Assembly (NCBI GenBank): GCA_028869255.1
Contig: CP110972.1
Location: forward strand, 6,176,001-6,240,000
Length of the DNA stretch: 64,000 nt
Reading direction: 5' to 3'
From: Pseudomonas poae
Lineage (GTDB): Bacteria > Pseudomonadota > Gammaproteobacteria > Pseudomonadales > Pseudomonadaceae
Each line of letters begins with the position of its first letter. Within the stretch, counting starts at the first letter, position 1. The position numbers and the translations under genes were made by a program. The notes beneath the pieces are model-generated. The model had not been told where the DNA came from. It made no database searches and worked only from the letters and a program-made list of their open reading frames with translations. Positions 44,360 to 52,996 of the stretch are shown here, piece after piece.

Positions 44360-45031
44360 ATGGCACCACGAGTAAAGACCAGCGAGCGCATTGTGCAAAC
44401 CAGCCTGGAGCTTTTTAACCAGCAGGGCGAGCGCAGTGTGAGCACCAACCATATTGCCGCCCATATGGAAATTTCGCCGGGCAACCTGTACTACCACTTC
44501 CCCAACAAGCAGGCGATCATCGCCGTGCTGTTTCGCGAATACGAAGCCCTGGTGGACAGCTTTCTGCGCCCGCCCCAAGGCCGAGCCGTGACCGTCGAAG
44601 ACAAGCGTTTCTACCTGCAGGCCGTGCTGGCCGGCATGTGGCGCTACCGTTTCCTGCACCGCGACCTTGAACACCTACTGGAAAGCGATCCGGAACTGGC
44701 CACCGGCTATCGGCGGTTTTCCCAGCGCTGCCTGATCCAGGGCAACGCCATTTACCAAGGGTTTGTCGATGCCGGCATTCTCAATATGAACCCGGTACAA
44801 ACCGAAGCGCTGACCCTCAACGCCTGGATCATCCTCACCTCCTGGGTGCGGTTCTTGTGCACCACCAATGAAAATTCCGCGCATTTGAGCGCCGAAGCCA
44901 TCAAGCGCGGGGTGTACCAGGTGTTGGTGCTGGAGGCGGGGTTTGTCACGCCCCAGGCGAAAGACGCGGTGGACGCGTTGTTCAAAGAGTTTTACGTGCC
45001 GTTGAATCAGGCACTGGAAGAAGTGAAGTAG
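44360..45031 (+). CDS. laoR: TetR-family repressor LaoR
   Basis: 223 residues. N-terminal helix-turn-helix (RIVQTSLELFNQQGERSVSTNHIAAHMEISPGNLYYHFPNKQAIIAVLF) and an all-helical ligand-binding C-terminal part (YRFLHRDLEHLLESDPELATGYRRF). Divergent from the lao operon with the palindrome between them. By analogy with P. aeruginosa it represses laoCBA until a long-chain aldehyde or related compound binds. Full length. Confidence 0.86.
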   Translation: MAPRVKTSERIVQTSLELFNQQGERSVSTNHIAAHMEISPGNLYYHFPNKQAIIAVLFREYEALVDSFLRPPQGRAVTVEDKRFYLQAVLAGMWRYRFLHRDLEHLLESDPELATGYRRFSQRCLIQGNAIYQGFVDAGILNMNPVQTEALTLNAWIILTSWVRFLCTTNENSAHLSAEAIKRGVYQVLVLEAGFVTPQAKDAVDALFKEFYVPLNQALEEVK

Positions 45032-45064
45032 GACCTTTCCCGAATCTGTTCACAGGAGTCCGTC

Positions 45065-45919
45065 ATGCCGCTTGCCCAACTGATCAGCCCCCAGCAATTG
45101 GCCGAGCGCCAGAAGTTGGCCGGGCTGGTGATCCTCGATTGCCGTTTTGCCCTGGAAGACCCGGACTACGGGCTTTGCAGTTACGCCGAAGGACATATCG
45201 AAGGTGCGCAATATGCCGACCTGGAGCGCCATCTCAGTGGTCCGGTGACCAAGGGCGTGACCGGGCGTCATCCGTTGCCGGCGGCGAATACCTTCGCCGA
45301 GCAGCTGCGGGCCTGGGGCGTGAGCGCCGACACCGATGTTGTGCTGTATGACGACGGCCCCGGCGCCTACGCCGCCCGTGCCTGGTGGTTGCTGGCCTGG
45401 CTGGGCAAGCGCGATGGCGTGTTTATTCTGGACGGTGGCCTCAAGGCCTGGCACGCGGCTGGTTTCCCGCTGAGCCTGGATGCGCCGGTGATTGAGCCCG
45501 GCACCTTTGCCGGTGCGCCCGACAATCGCCTGGTGCTGGACGCCGAACACCTGCAAAAGCGCCTGGGCCAACCTGGCCTGACCCTGATCGATGCTCGCGC
45601 CCAAGCACGTTTTCGCGGCGAGGTGGAGCCGATTGACCCGGTCGCCGGGCACATTCCCGGCGCGCAGTGCGCGGCGTTTAATGAAAACCTTGGCAGTGAC
45701 GGCCGCTTCTTGCCGGCCGACCAGCTCAAGCAGCGTTTCGCCGCCCAATTGCAGGGGCGCTCGCCGGATGAGCTGGTGGCGTATTGCGGTTCGGGCGTGA
45801 CGGCCTGCCATAACCTGTTCGCCTTGAGCCTGGCCGGTTACCCGCTGGGCAAGCTGTATGCGGGGTCGTGGAGCGAGTGGATTACCGACCCGGCGCGGGC
45901 AATTGCTACCGGCGACTGA
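45065..45919 (+). CDS. Sulfurtransferase, 3-mercaptopyruvate type
   Basis: 284 residues, two rhodanese domains. The N-terminal domain (LVILDCRFALEDPDYGLCSYAEGHIEGAQYADLERHLSG) is non-catalytic; the C-terminal one has the active loop CGSGVTA with Cys241. CGSGVT is the loop of mercaptopyruvate sulfurtransferases (SseA), whereas thiosulfate rhodaneses have other loops, so the substrate is probably 3-mercaptopyruvate though often annotated as thiosulfate sulfurtransferase. It follows laoR by 33 bp with its own AGGAG site. Confidence 0.85.
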   Translation: MPLAQLISPQQLAERQKLAGLVILDCRFALEDPDYGLCSYAEGHIEGAQYADLERHLSGPVTKGVTGRHPLPAANTFAEQLRAWGVSADTDVVLYDDGPGAYAARAWWLLAWLGKRDGVFILDGGLKAWHAAGFPLSLDAPVIEPGTFAGAPDNRLVLDAEHLQKRLGQPGLTLIDARAQARFRGEVEPIDPVAGHIPGAQCAAFNENLGSDGRFLPADQLKQRFAAQLQGRSPDELVAYCGSGVTACHNLFALSLAGYPLGKLYAGSWSEWITDPARAIATGD

Positions 45920-45946
45920 TTTATCGGCCGTGTAAACCCGATCAAA

Positions 45947-46018
45947 ATGTGGGAGCTGGCATGCCTGCGATAGCGGTGTTGAATGTGCCACCGCTATCGC
46001 AGGCAAGCCAGCTCCCAC
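45947..46018. repeat. REPIN: inverted pair of REP palindromes
   Basis: Arms ATGTGGGAGCTGGCATGCCT... and the reverse complement, 20 bases apart; between convergent genes. The left arm has one changed base in the core (GGCATGCC for GGCTTGCC). Confidence 0.9.
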
Positions 46019-46022
46019 CTGT

Positions 46023-47018
46023 TTAACCGCGTTGTGCCAGCAGCCATTGCGGGATTCGACGCTCCAGGTAGTAACCGGGGCGTTTCAGCGACCCGTCGAC
46101 AAACCCCACATGCCCGCCCTTGGCCAGCAACTCAAACTCGGTGCATGTCGACAGTTCACTCGCCTCAGGCAGGCTGTGGGCGAACACGAACGGGTCATCG
46201 GCGGCCTGGATAATCAGGGTTGGCGTACGGATATCACCCAAGTAATAACGGCTTGAGGCGCGACGGTAATAGTCCTCGGCACTGAGAAAACCGTGCAGCG
46301 GTGCGGTCACCCGCCCGTCGAAGTCCCAGAACGTGCGCATTTTTTCCAGAGAGCCCAGTGATTCCAGGGTTTTTAGCCCTTCAGCGCGACCGTCCTGCAC
46401 AAAACGGCTCTGTTTGACGCGGATATACGCCACCATCTCGCGCATAAAGTGCTTTTGATAAACCCGCGAAAAGCCCAACCCGATGCGATCAGCACATTGA
46501 TCCAGCCGAAACGGCACCGAGACTGCCGCGGCGCCTTGTAGCCCTGATGCTTGGCCGGTTTCGCCCAGGTGCTTGAGCAGCACATTGCCGCCCAACGAAT
46601 AACCCACCGCGTACAACGGCGCCAACGGTCGTTTGGCCTTTAGATGGGCAATCGCTGCGGCCAAGTCTTCGCTGGCCCCCGAGTGATAACTGCGCGCCAA
46701 CAGGTTCGGTTCGCCCGAGCAGCCACGCCAGTTCAGCGCTGCACTGGCCCAGCCTTGGGCGGCGAGGGCTTTTTGCAGGCCGGCCACGTAGGGCGAGTTG
46801 GAGGAACCGGTCAGCCCGTGCAACACCAGCACCAACGGGGCTTGCGCGTCATGCGGGCCATGCCAGTCGAGGTCGAGAAAGTCGCCGTCTTCCAGCCACA
46901 GGCGTTCGCGTTGGCGTTCGATATGGGTGGTGGGGCGCCATAGCGGGCCCCACAGCGTTTGCAAGTGGGGGTTGCCGAGGCCGAAGGCGGGGGTGAACAG
47001 GTCGGAGGAAGGGATCAT
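46023..47018 (-). CDS. Alpha/beta hydrolase, YheT family
   Basis: 331 residues. Alpha/beta fold: oxyanion region PLVLVLHGLTGSSNSPYVAGL, nucleophile elbow AVGYSLGGNVLLKHLGE with the Ser, an acid around IIQAADDPFVF and the His in LLAKGGHVGFVDG. Members (YheT, P. aeruginosa homologues) are predicted esterases with unknown substrate. GTG or other upstream starts are not needed. It begins 257 bp from rsmD's end in the same direction. Confidence 0.87.
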   Translation of the reverse strand: MIPSSDLFTPAFGLGNPHLQTLWGPLWRPTTHIERQRERLWLEDGDFLDLDWHGPHDAQAPLVLVLHGLTGSSNSPYVAGLQKALAAQGWASAALNWRGCSGEPNLLARSYHSGASEDLAAAIAHLKAKRPLAPLYAVGYSLGGNVLLKHLGETGQASGLQGAAAVSVPFRLDQCADRIGLGFSRVYQKHFMREMVAYIRVKQSRFVQDGRAEGLKTLESLGSLEKMRTFWDFDGRVTAPLHGFLSAEDYYRRASSRYYLGDIRTPTLIIQAADDPFVFAHSLPEASELSTCTEFELLAKGGHVGFVDGSLKRPGYYLERRIPQWLLAQRG

Positions 47019-47046
47019 GAAGATCTCGGTGATGAGTTACCTGACT

Positions 47047-47250
47047 GTGGCGAGCGTGCTTATTGTGGCTTGTGGCGAGCGGGCTTGCCCGCGTTGGGGT
47101 GCGAAGCAGCCCCAAAGCCAGGCGACTCGGTATGCCTGACACACTGAGGTGGTCTTGATGGGGCTGCTACGCAGCCCAACGCGGGCAAGCCCGCTCGCCA
47201 CAGCAAGCCTGTTTGCCACAACAAGCCCTTTTGCCATAAAAGCCCGTTTG
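47047..47250. repeat. Second nested array of GTGGCGAGCGGGCTT-type repeats
   Basis: Left: one degenerate unit GTGGCGAGCGTGCTT (47047) and one full (47072). Right: the full reverse copy (to 47201) followed by decaying copies AGCCTGTTTGCCAC, AGCCCTTTTGCCAT and AGCCCGTTTGGCAC. The inner arms carry the GTTGGGGTGCGAAGCAGCCC extension. It fills the gap between rsmD and the YheT-like gene. Confidence 0.85.
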
Positions 47251-47275
47251 GCACAGAGGCCAGGCGGGCAGAGGT

Positions 47276-47893
47276 TTAAGCAGCGCTTTCGACCAAACGG
47301 TGCCACAACGCGTAATACACTCGACCGGACTTCTGCTCCCGATGCAGGCGCCAGGCGCCCGGCAGGCCGAGGGTCGACGGTGCGGTCTCGCTTTCAGTGT
47401 AGATCCATGCGTCCGGTGCCAGCCACTGGCGCTCCTCGAGCAAGGTGCACACGGTTGGCAGCAGGTTCTGGTTGAACGGCGGGTCGAGGAACACTACGTC
47501 GTATTCACTGGCCGCCTGGGTTTCCAGGTAGCGCAACGCGTCGGCGGTCTGCACCTGGCCGTTAGTGCAGCGCAGGGTGCCGAGGTGTTCCTTGAGGCTG
47601 GAAACCGCCACATTGCTGGCATCCAGTGCCTGGGCCTGGGCCGCGCCACGGGACAACGCCTCGAGGAACAACGCGCCGCTGCCGGCAAACGGGTCCAGCA
47701 CCTTGGCCCCGCCGATATACGGCGCCAGCCAGTTGAACAGGGTTTCACGTACGCGATCCGGCGTGGGGCGCAGGCCGACGACGTCGGGGAAGCTCAGCTT
47801 GCGGCTGCCCCATTCGCCACCAATGATGCGCAGTTGGCCCACACCGTTATGCACGTTGTGGACAGGTTTTTTCGGGCGAGATGAACTGGCCAT
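47276..47893 (-). CDS. rsmD: 16S rRNA (guanine-966-N2)-methyltransferase
   Basis: 205 residues. Makes m2G966 in 16S rRNA. Motifs: LRIIGGEWGSRKLSFP near the start, SAM fold VLDPFAGSGALFLEALSRGA, catalytic DPPF in VVFLDPPFNQNLL. The ATG overlaps the TAA of the M16 gene (TAATG), so translation is coupled with the peptidase genes. The rsmD/M16/M16 block is divergent from ftsYEX. Confidence 0.93.
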   Translation of the reverse strand: MASSSRPKKPVHNVHNGVGQLRIIGGEWGSRKLSFPDVVGLRPTPDRVRETLFNWLAPYIGGAKVLDPFAGSGALFLEALSRGAAQAQALDASNVAVSSLKEHLGTLRCTNGQVQTADALRYLETQAASEYDVVFLDPPFNQNLLPTVCTLLEERQWLAPDAWIYTESETAPSTLGLPGAWRLHREQKSGRVYYALWHRLVESAA

Positions 47894-49383
47894 TAATGCT
47901 CCGGAACCCCGAGCGGCTGCTCGGCGGGTTTATCAGTGGGGGGCGGTAGTGGCTTTTGCGCAATCGTTGGGCCGGCGGTCACGATGACCATCTTGTCGGC
48001 GCTCAAGTGTTTGTTCAAGGCAGCCTTGACCTGCTCTACGGTCAGGGCCTGGGATTGTTTCATGAAATCCTCAAGATAGCTCAGCGGCAGGTTGTAGAAA
48101 CCCATGGCGCCCAGTTGCCCGACGATATCCGCGTTGCTCGCGGTGGAGAGCGGGAAGCTGCCGGCCAGCTCGCGCTTGGCGTCATCCAGCTCCTTTTGCG
48201 TCGGGCCGGTCTTGAGGTAGTCGGCCAGTACGTCCTCGACCAGACGCAAGGTGCCGCCGCTCATTTCGGCGCGGGTTTGCAGGTTGATCATGAACGGGCC
48301 GCGTACCTGCATCGGCGAGAAGCCGGAGTACACACCGTAGGTCAGGCCGCGTTTTTCGCGCACTTCGCTCATCAATCGCGTGCCGAAACCACCGCCGCCG
48401 AGGATCTGGTTGCCCAGGGACAAGGCTGCGTAGTCCGGGTCGGCGCGGTCGATGCCCAATTGGGCGAACAGCAAGTGCGTCTGCTTGGACGGGAACTCGA
48501 TATGGCTCAGGCCGGCCTTGGGTTCGGTCGGCTGGGCGATTTTCGCCAGTGCCGGGCCCTTGGGCAGCGACGCCGAGACCTTGGCCGTCATGGCTTCAGC
48601 CTCGGCGCGGGTCAAATCGCCGACCACCGCAATCACCGCATTGCCCGCCGCGTAAGCCTTGGCGTGGAACGCCTGCAACTGCGCGAGGGTGATCTTCGGA
48701 ACGCTGTCTGGCGTGCCTTCGCTCGGGTGCGCGTAAGGGTGGTCGCCGTACAGGCGCTTGAACAGCTCAAGGCTTGCCAGTTTGCCGGGGTTCTGTTTCT
48801 GGTACTCAAAGCCCGCGAGGATCTGGTTTTTGATCCGCGCCAGAGAGTCGGCGGGGAAGGTCGGCTTGCCGATCACGTCATCGAACAGCGCCAGGGCCGC
48901 GTCGCGTTTATCGCTGGCGCTCAGGCTGCGCAGGGACACCAGCGCCATGTCGCGATAAGCGCCATTGCCGAAGTCGGCGCCCAGGCCCTCAAAACCGCTG
49001 GCGATCTGGCTGACATCCTTGCCCGGAACGCCTTCGTTGAGCATGGCGTTGGTCATCAGCGCCAGGCCCGGGACGTTGCCGTCCTGGCTGCTGCCGGCGG
49101 CGAACAGGATGCGCACGTCGAACATCGGCAGTTCGTGGGCTTCGACGAACAGCACCTTGGCGCCTTCGGCGGTGGTCCAGGTTTGCACGTCGAGCTTGCG
49201 GTTGGTCGGCGCCTTGCCGTCCAGCTCCGCCAGGGATTGCAGTTTGTTGGCCGATTGGGCCTTTTCCAGCGCCTGGCTGGCCACGGAGTCGCTCGGGCGC
49301 AGCAGATACACGGCACTCGCCGCAATCAGGGTAACGACGACCAGGCCGGGGAAGATCAGGCGGCTGCTTTTGCGATCACTCAT
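47893..49383 (-). CDS. M16-family peptidase-like protein without zinc motif
   Basis: 496 residues from ATG at 49383. N-terminal anchor (LIFPGLVVVTLIAASAVYLL) puts the protein in the periplasm, attached to the membrane. M16 fold in two halves, but the usual HxxEH is missing: the matching region reads ALMTNAMLNEGVPGKDVSQ. This is the non-catalytic partner type. C-terminal half has SNADIVGQLGAMGFYNLPLSYLEDF. It overlaps the end of the upstream catalytic M16 gene by 8 bp, which suggests a heterodimer. Substrate unknown. Confidence 0.88.
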   Translation of the reverse strand: MSDRKSSRLIFPGLVVVTLIAASAVYLLRPSDSVASQALEKAQSANKLQSLAELDGKAPTNRKLDVQTWTTAEGAKVLFVEAHELPMFDVRILFAAGSSQDGNVPGLALMTNAMLNEGVPGKDVSQIASGFEGLGADFGNGAYRDMALVSLRSLSASDKRDAALALFDDVIGKPTFPADSLARIKNQILAGFEYQKQNPGKLASLELFKRLYGDHPYAHPSEGTPDSVPKITLAQLQAFHAKAYAAGNAVIAVVGDLTRAEAEAMTAKVSASLPKGPALAKIAQPTEPKAGLSHIEFPSKQTHLLFAQLGIDRADPDYAALSLGNQILGGGGFGTRLMSEVREKRGLTYGVYSGFSPMQVRGPFMINLQTRAEMSGGTLRLVEDVLADYLKTGPTQKELDDAKRELAGSFPLSTASNADIVGQLGAMGFYNLPLSYLEDFMKQSQALTVEQVKAALNKHLSADKMVIVTAGPTIAQKPLPPPTDKPAEQPLGVPEH

Positions 49384-50731
49384 GAGCGGTCTCCTCAGGC
49401 AAAACATGGGCGACGCTCAGACGTTCGCGGGTGAAATAGGTACGTGCGGCCTTCTGGATATCTTCCGGGGTCACGCTTTGCAAGTCAGCCAATTCGCTGT
49501 CCATGAGTTTCCAGGACAGGCCCACGGTCTCCAGCGAGCCGATGGCCGTGGCCTGGCTGGTGATGGAGTCGCGCTGGTAGACCAGGCCGGCAATGACCTG
49601 GGCACGGATACGCTCCAGTTCTTCGGCGCTCGGCGGTTTGGCCTTCAACTCGTCCAGCAGGCGCCACAGGCCGGCTTCGGCTTGGGCGATGGTCTTTTTC
49701 TTCTGCTGGTTGGGTGTGGCCGTCAGCATGAACAGCGTGTCACCTCGGGTGTAGGCGTCGTAATTGGTGGAAGCATCGGAAACCAGCTCTTCGCCACGCT
49801 CCAACTGTTCCGAAATCCGCGCACTGTAGCCGCCATCCAGCAGCGCCGAGATCAGGCGCAGGGCTTGTACCGAGCGCTTGTCTTCAGCGGTGGCCAGGCC
49901 GGGCACGTTGAAGCCCAGGATCACGCTCGGCAATTGGGTCTGCACATGCATCGTCAGCAAGCGCTCGCCGGGTTCGGCCAGCTCCATCGGGATCTTGGCC
50001 GGCGGCACTTCACGCTTGGGGATCGGGCCGAAGTAGCGCTGGGCCAGGGTTTTCACCTCGTCCGGGGTCACATCGCCGACCACCACCAGCGTGGCGTTGT
50101 TCGGCACGTACCAGGACTGATACCAGTGGCGCAGCTCTTCGACCTTCATGCGGTCCAGGTCGGCCATCCAGCCGATGGTCGGTGTGTGGTAACCGCTGGC
50201 CGGGTAGGCCATGGCCTTGAAGCGTTCGTAGGCCTTGGACATCGGGTTGTCGTCGGTGCGCAGGCGGCGCTCTTCCTTGATGACCTCGATTTCGCGGCTG
50301 AACTCATCGGCCGGCAGGCGCAGGCTGGCCATGCGGTCGGCTTCCAGCTCGAAGGCCACGCCCAGGCGGTCGCGGGCCAGCACTTGGTAATAGGCGGTGT
50401 AGTCGTCGCTGGTGAAGGCGTTTTCTTCGGCGCCGAGGTCGCGCAGGATCAGCGAGGCTTCGCCGGGGCCGACCTTGGCGCTGCCCTTGAACATCATGTG
50501 CTCCAAGGCATGGGACAAACCGGTCTGGCCCGGGGTTTCGTAGCTCGAACCGACCTTGTACCAGACCTGGGAAACCACCACCGGCGCGCGATGGTCTTCG
50601 CGCACGACCACCTTGAGGCCGTTATCCAGGGTGAATTCGTGGGTGGGTTGTGGATCGGCAGCCAAGGCTGAAAGAGGCAGACAAACTGTGCTGAACAGCA
50701 GGCCTGCGGCGCGGCGGGCTAGAGCATTCAT
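49376..50731 (-). CDS. M16-family zinc peptidase
   Basis: 451 residues. Signal peptide MNALARRAAGLLFSTVCLPLSALAA. The inverted zinc motif HxxEH is present (His74, Glu77, His78 in LSHALEHMMFKGS) and the distal Glu can be placed in EENAFTSDDYTAYYQ. Periplasmic protease of the insulinase/pitrilysin class, likely active as a complex with the partner encoded directly downstream. First gene of the block, with rsmD third. Confidence 0.9.
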   Translation of the reverse strand: MNALARRAAGLLFSTVCLPLSALAADPQPTHEFTLDNGLKVVVREDHRAPVVVSQVWYKVGSSYETPGQTGLSHALEHMMFKGSAKVGPGEASLILRDLGAEENAFTSDDYTAYYQVLARDRLGVAFELEADRMASLRLPADEFSREIEVIKEERRLRTDDNPMSKAYERFKAMAYPASGYHTPTIGWMADLDRMKVEELRHWYQSWYVPNNATLVVVGDVTPDEVKTLAQRYFGPIPKREVPPAKIPMELAEPGERLLTMHVQTQLPSVILGFNVPGLATAEDKRSVQALRLISALLDGGYSARISEQLERGEELVSDASTNYDAYTRGDTLFMLTATPNQQKKKTIAQAEAGLWRLLDELKAKPPSAEELERIRAQVIAGLVYQRDSITSQATAIGSLETVGLSWKLMDSELADLQSVTPEDIQKAARTYFTRERLSVAHVLPEETAHE

Positions 50732-50835
50732 TCGTTTTTAAACCTGTTGGGCTGCCCGCTTGGTCTTAGCGTCGGCGGGCGAGGAGGTGCTAGGATACTG
50801 ATCGGATTTACGGACGGCCACTGCGGCAGTCGTGT

Positions 50836-50940
50836 TAAGGCCCTATTTAGGCCTTACAAAATGTTGCGCATGAACGAGCTGGCTAAAAAACAGTCTGTTA
50901 CGCATCGAATTTTATTTACCGACGCGCCCCTTGGCGCGTC
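50836..50940. promoter_or_regulatory. Leader region of ftsY with two inverted repeats
   Basis: TAAGGCC/GGCCTTA (50836-50842, 50850-50856; 7-base loop) and GACGCGCC/GGCGCGTC (50921-50928, 50933-50940; loop CCTT). The second stem lies 24 bp before the ftsY start and has no T run. They may be operators for the divergent M16 block or hairpins in the ftsY leader. Confidence 0.35.
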
Positions 50941-50963
50941 GCTACCTTGAGATAGCCGTCTCC

Positions 50964-52328
50964 ATGTTTGGTTCCAACGACGACAAGAAGACCCCAGCTG
51001 AGGCTGGCGAGAAGAAAGGCCTGTTCGGATGGCTGCGCAAAAAACCGCAGGACACCGTCGTCGAACAGCCGCAGGTTCAAGCTGAACCGATCCCCGAACC
51101 CCTGGTAGACGCCGAACCGGTTGCCGAAACACCGGCGCCGGTGGTGTTGCCGATGGCGGAACCGATATTGCAGCCGGTCGTCGAGGCCGCGCCGCGACCT
51201 GAGCCCGAGCATAAGCCGTGGCCGGAACTGCCGGTGGCCGAAGAACCCGTGGCGCTGGTGGAAGATGTACAGGCCGAGCACGTGGCGCCGCCGATTCCGG
51301 TGGTTGTCGAAGCGCCGGCACCGCTTGCGATCGAGCCCGTACCGGTTGCCGTTGAGATTGCGGCTCCCGCGGTCATCGTAGAGCCTGCCGAAACCGGCAA
51401 AACCGGTTTCTTCGCCCGCCTCAAGCAGGGCCTGAGCAAGACCAGCGCCAGTATCGGCGAGGGCATGGCCAGCCTGTTCCTCGGCAAGAAGGTGATCGAT
51501 GACGAGCTGCTGGAAGACATCGAAACACGCCTGTTGACCGCTGACGTGGGCGTTGAAGCCACCGCCGTGATCATCCAGAGCCTGACCCAGAAGGTTGCGC
51601 GCAAGCAGCTGACCGACGCCGATGCGCTGTACAAATCCTTGCAGGCCGAGCTGGCCGCCATGCTCAAGCCCGTGGAAGCGCCGCTGGTTATCACTCCGAA
51701 CAAGCCGTTCGTGATCCTGGTGGTCGGCGTCAACGGCGCCGGCAAAACCACCACCATCGGCAAGTTGGCGAAGAAGCTGCAATCGGAAGGCAAGAAAGTC
51801 ATGCTCGCCGCCGGCGACACCTTCCGCGCCGCTGCCGTGGAACAACTGCAAGTGTGGGGCGAGCGCAACAAGATCCCGGTGATCGCCCAGCACACCGGTG
51901 CCGATTCCGCCTCGGTGATCTTCGACGCGGTGCAAGCTGCCAAGGCCCGTAACATTGATGTGCTGATCGCCGACACCGCCGGTCGCCTGCACACCAAAGA
52001 CAACCTGATGGAAGAGCTGAAGAAAGTCCGTCGGGTGATCGGCAAGCTCGACGCAGACGCCCCGCACGAAGTGCTGCTGGTACTGGATGCGGGTACTGGG
52101 CAGAACGCCATCAGTCAGGCCAAACAATTCAATCAGACGGTGCAACTGACCGGCCTGGCATTGACTAAGCTCGACGGCACGGCCAAGGGCGGCGTGATTT
52201 TCGCCCTGGCCAAACAGTTCGGGTTGCCGATTCGTTATATCGGCGTCGGTGAAGGCATCGACGACCTGCGCACTTTTGAAGCCGAACCCTTTGTACAGGC
52301 ACTGTTTGCCGAGCGGGAGCGTTCATGA
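50964..52328 (+). CDS. ftsY: Signal recognition particle receptor FtsY
   Basis: 454 residues from ATG at 50964; the open frame begins 33 bp earlier, but FtsY begins MFGSNDDKK. The N-terminal A domain (about 1-140) is acidic and rich in Pro, Ala, Glu and Val (repeats such as VAETPAPVV). The NG domain follows: helical N part (GFFARLKQGLSKTSASIGEGM), P-loop VGVNGAGKTTTIGKLAKKL, DTAGRLHTKDNL, TKLDGTAKGGV. It brings ribosomes carrying nascent membrane proteins to SecYEG. Overlaps ftsE by 4 bp. Confidence 0.97.
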   Translation: MFGSNDDKKTPAEAGEKKGLFGWLRKKPQDTVVEQPQVQAEPIPEPLVDAEPVAETPAPVVLPMAEPILQPVVEAAPRPEPEHKPWPELPVAEEPVALVEDVQAEHVAPPIPVVVEAPAPLAIEPVPVAVEIAAPAVIVEPAETGKTGFFARLKQGLSKTSASIGEGMASLFLGKKVIDDELLEDIETRLLTADVGVEATAVIIQSLTQKVARKQLTDADALYKSLQAELAAMLKPVEAPLVITPNKPFVILVVGVNGAGKTTTIGKLAKKLQSEGKKVMLAAGDTFRAAAVEQLQVWGERNKIPVIAQHTGADSASVIFDAVQAAKARNIDVLIADTAGRLHTKDNLMEELKKVRRVIGKLDADAPHEVLLVLDAGTGQNAISQAKQFNQTVQLTGLALTKLDGTAKGGVIFALAKQFGLPIRYIGVGEGIDDLRTFEAEPFVQALFAERERS

Positions 52329-52996
52329 TTCGATTCGAACAGGTCGGTAAACGCTACGCCAACGGGCATGTGGGCTTGCATGAGCTGAGCTTTCGAGTGC
52401 GTCGTGGCGAGTTCTTGTTTGTGACCGGGCACTCCGGGGCCGGCAAAAGTACCCTGTTGCGCCTGCTGCTGGCCATGGAACGCCCGACCACCGGCAAGCT
52501 TTTGCTGGCGGGCCAGGACCTGGCCACCATCAGCAATGCGCAGATTCCGTTCCTGCGCCGCCAGATCGGCGTGGTGTTCCAGAACCACCAACTGCTGTTC
52601 GATCGCACGGTGTTCAACAATATTGCGCTGCCGTTGCAGATTCTCGGGTTGTCCAAGGCCGAGATCGTCAAGCGTGTGGATTCGGCCCTGGAGCGCGTGG
52701 CGTTGTCGGATAAAACCGATCTCTACCCCGGTGACCTGTCCACCGGCCAGCAACAGCGCGTCGGCATCGCCCGCGCCATCGTCCACCGCCCGGCCCTGCT
52801 GCTGGCGGACGAACCTACCGGTAACCTTGACCCGCGCCTGGCAGCCGAGATCATGGGCGTATTCGAAGACATTAATCGCCTGGGCACCAGCGTGCTGATC
52901 GCCAGCCACGACCTGGCGCTGATCGCCCGTATGCGCCACCGCATGCTGACCCTGCAACGCGGCCGCCTGATCGGCGACGGGGAGGCCGGCGTATGA
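52325..52996 (+). CDS. ftsE: Cell-division ATP-binding protein FtsE
   Basis: 223 residues. ABC ATPase that works with FtsX at the septum to turn on amidase-driven cell-wall splitting. Walker A GHSGAGKST, signature LSTGQQQRVGIARA, Walker B LLLADEPTGNLD, H-loop IASHD. Start and stop overlap the neighbours (ATGA), giving the usual ftsY-ftsE-ftsX operon. Confidence 0.97.
   Translation: MIRFEQVGKRYANGHVGLHELSFRVRRGEFLFVTGHSGAGKSTLLRLLLAMERPTTGKLLLAGQDLATISNAQIPFLRRQIGVVFQNHQLLFDRTVFNNIALPLQILGLSKAEIVKRVDSALERVALSDKTDLYPGDLSTGQQQRVGIARAIVHRPALLLADEPTGNLDPRLAAEIMGVFEDINRLGTSVLIASHDLALIARMRHRMLTLQRGRLIGDGEAGV

Noticed and set aside
47956..50671. Long plus-strand frames (492 and 568 codons) across the M16 genes
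   Set aside because: Antisense to two well-supported peptidase genes; no domain and no ribosome site.
50861..50950. Small frame in the ftsY leader (MLRMNELAKKQSVTHRILF...)
   Set aside because: No clear ribosome site, includes a strong inverted repeat, no known leader peptide; left as non-coding.
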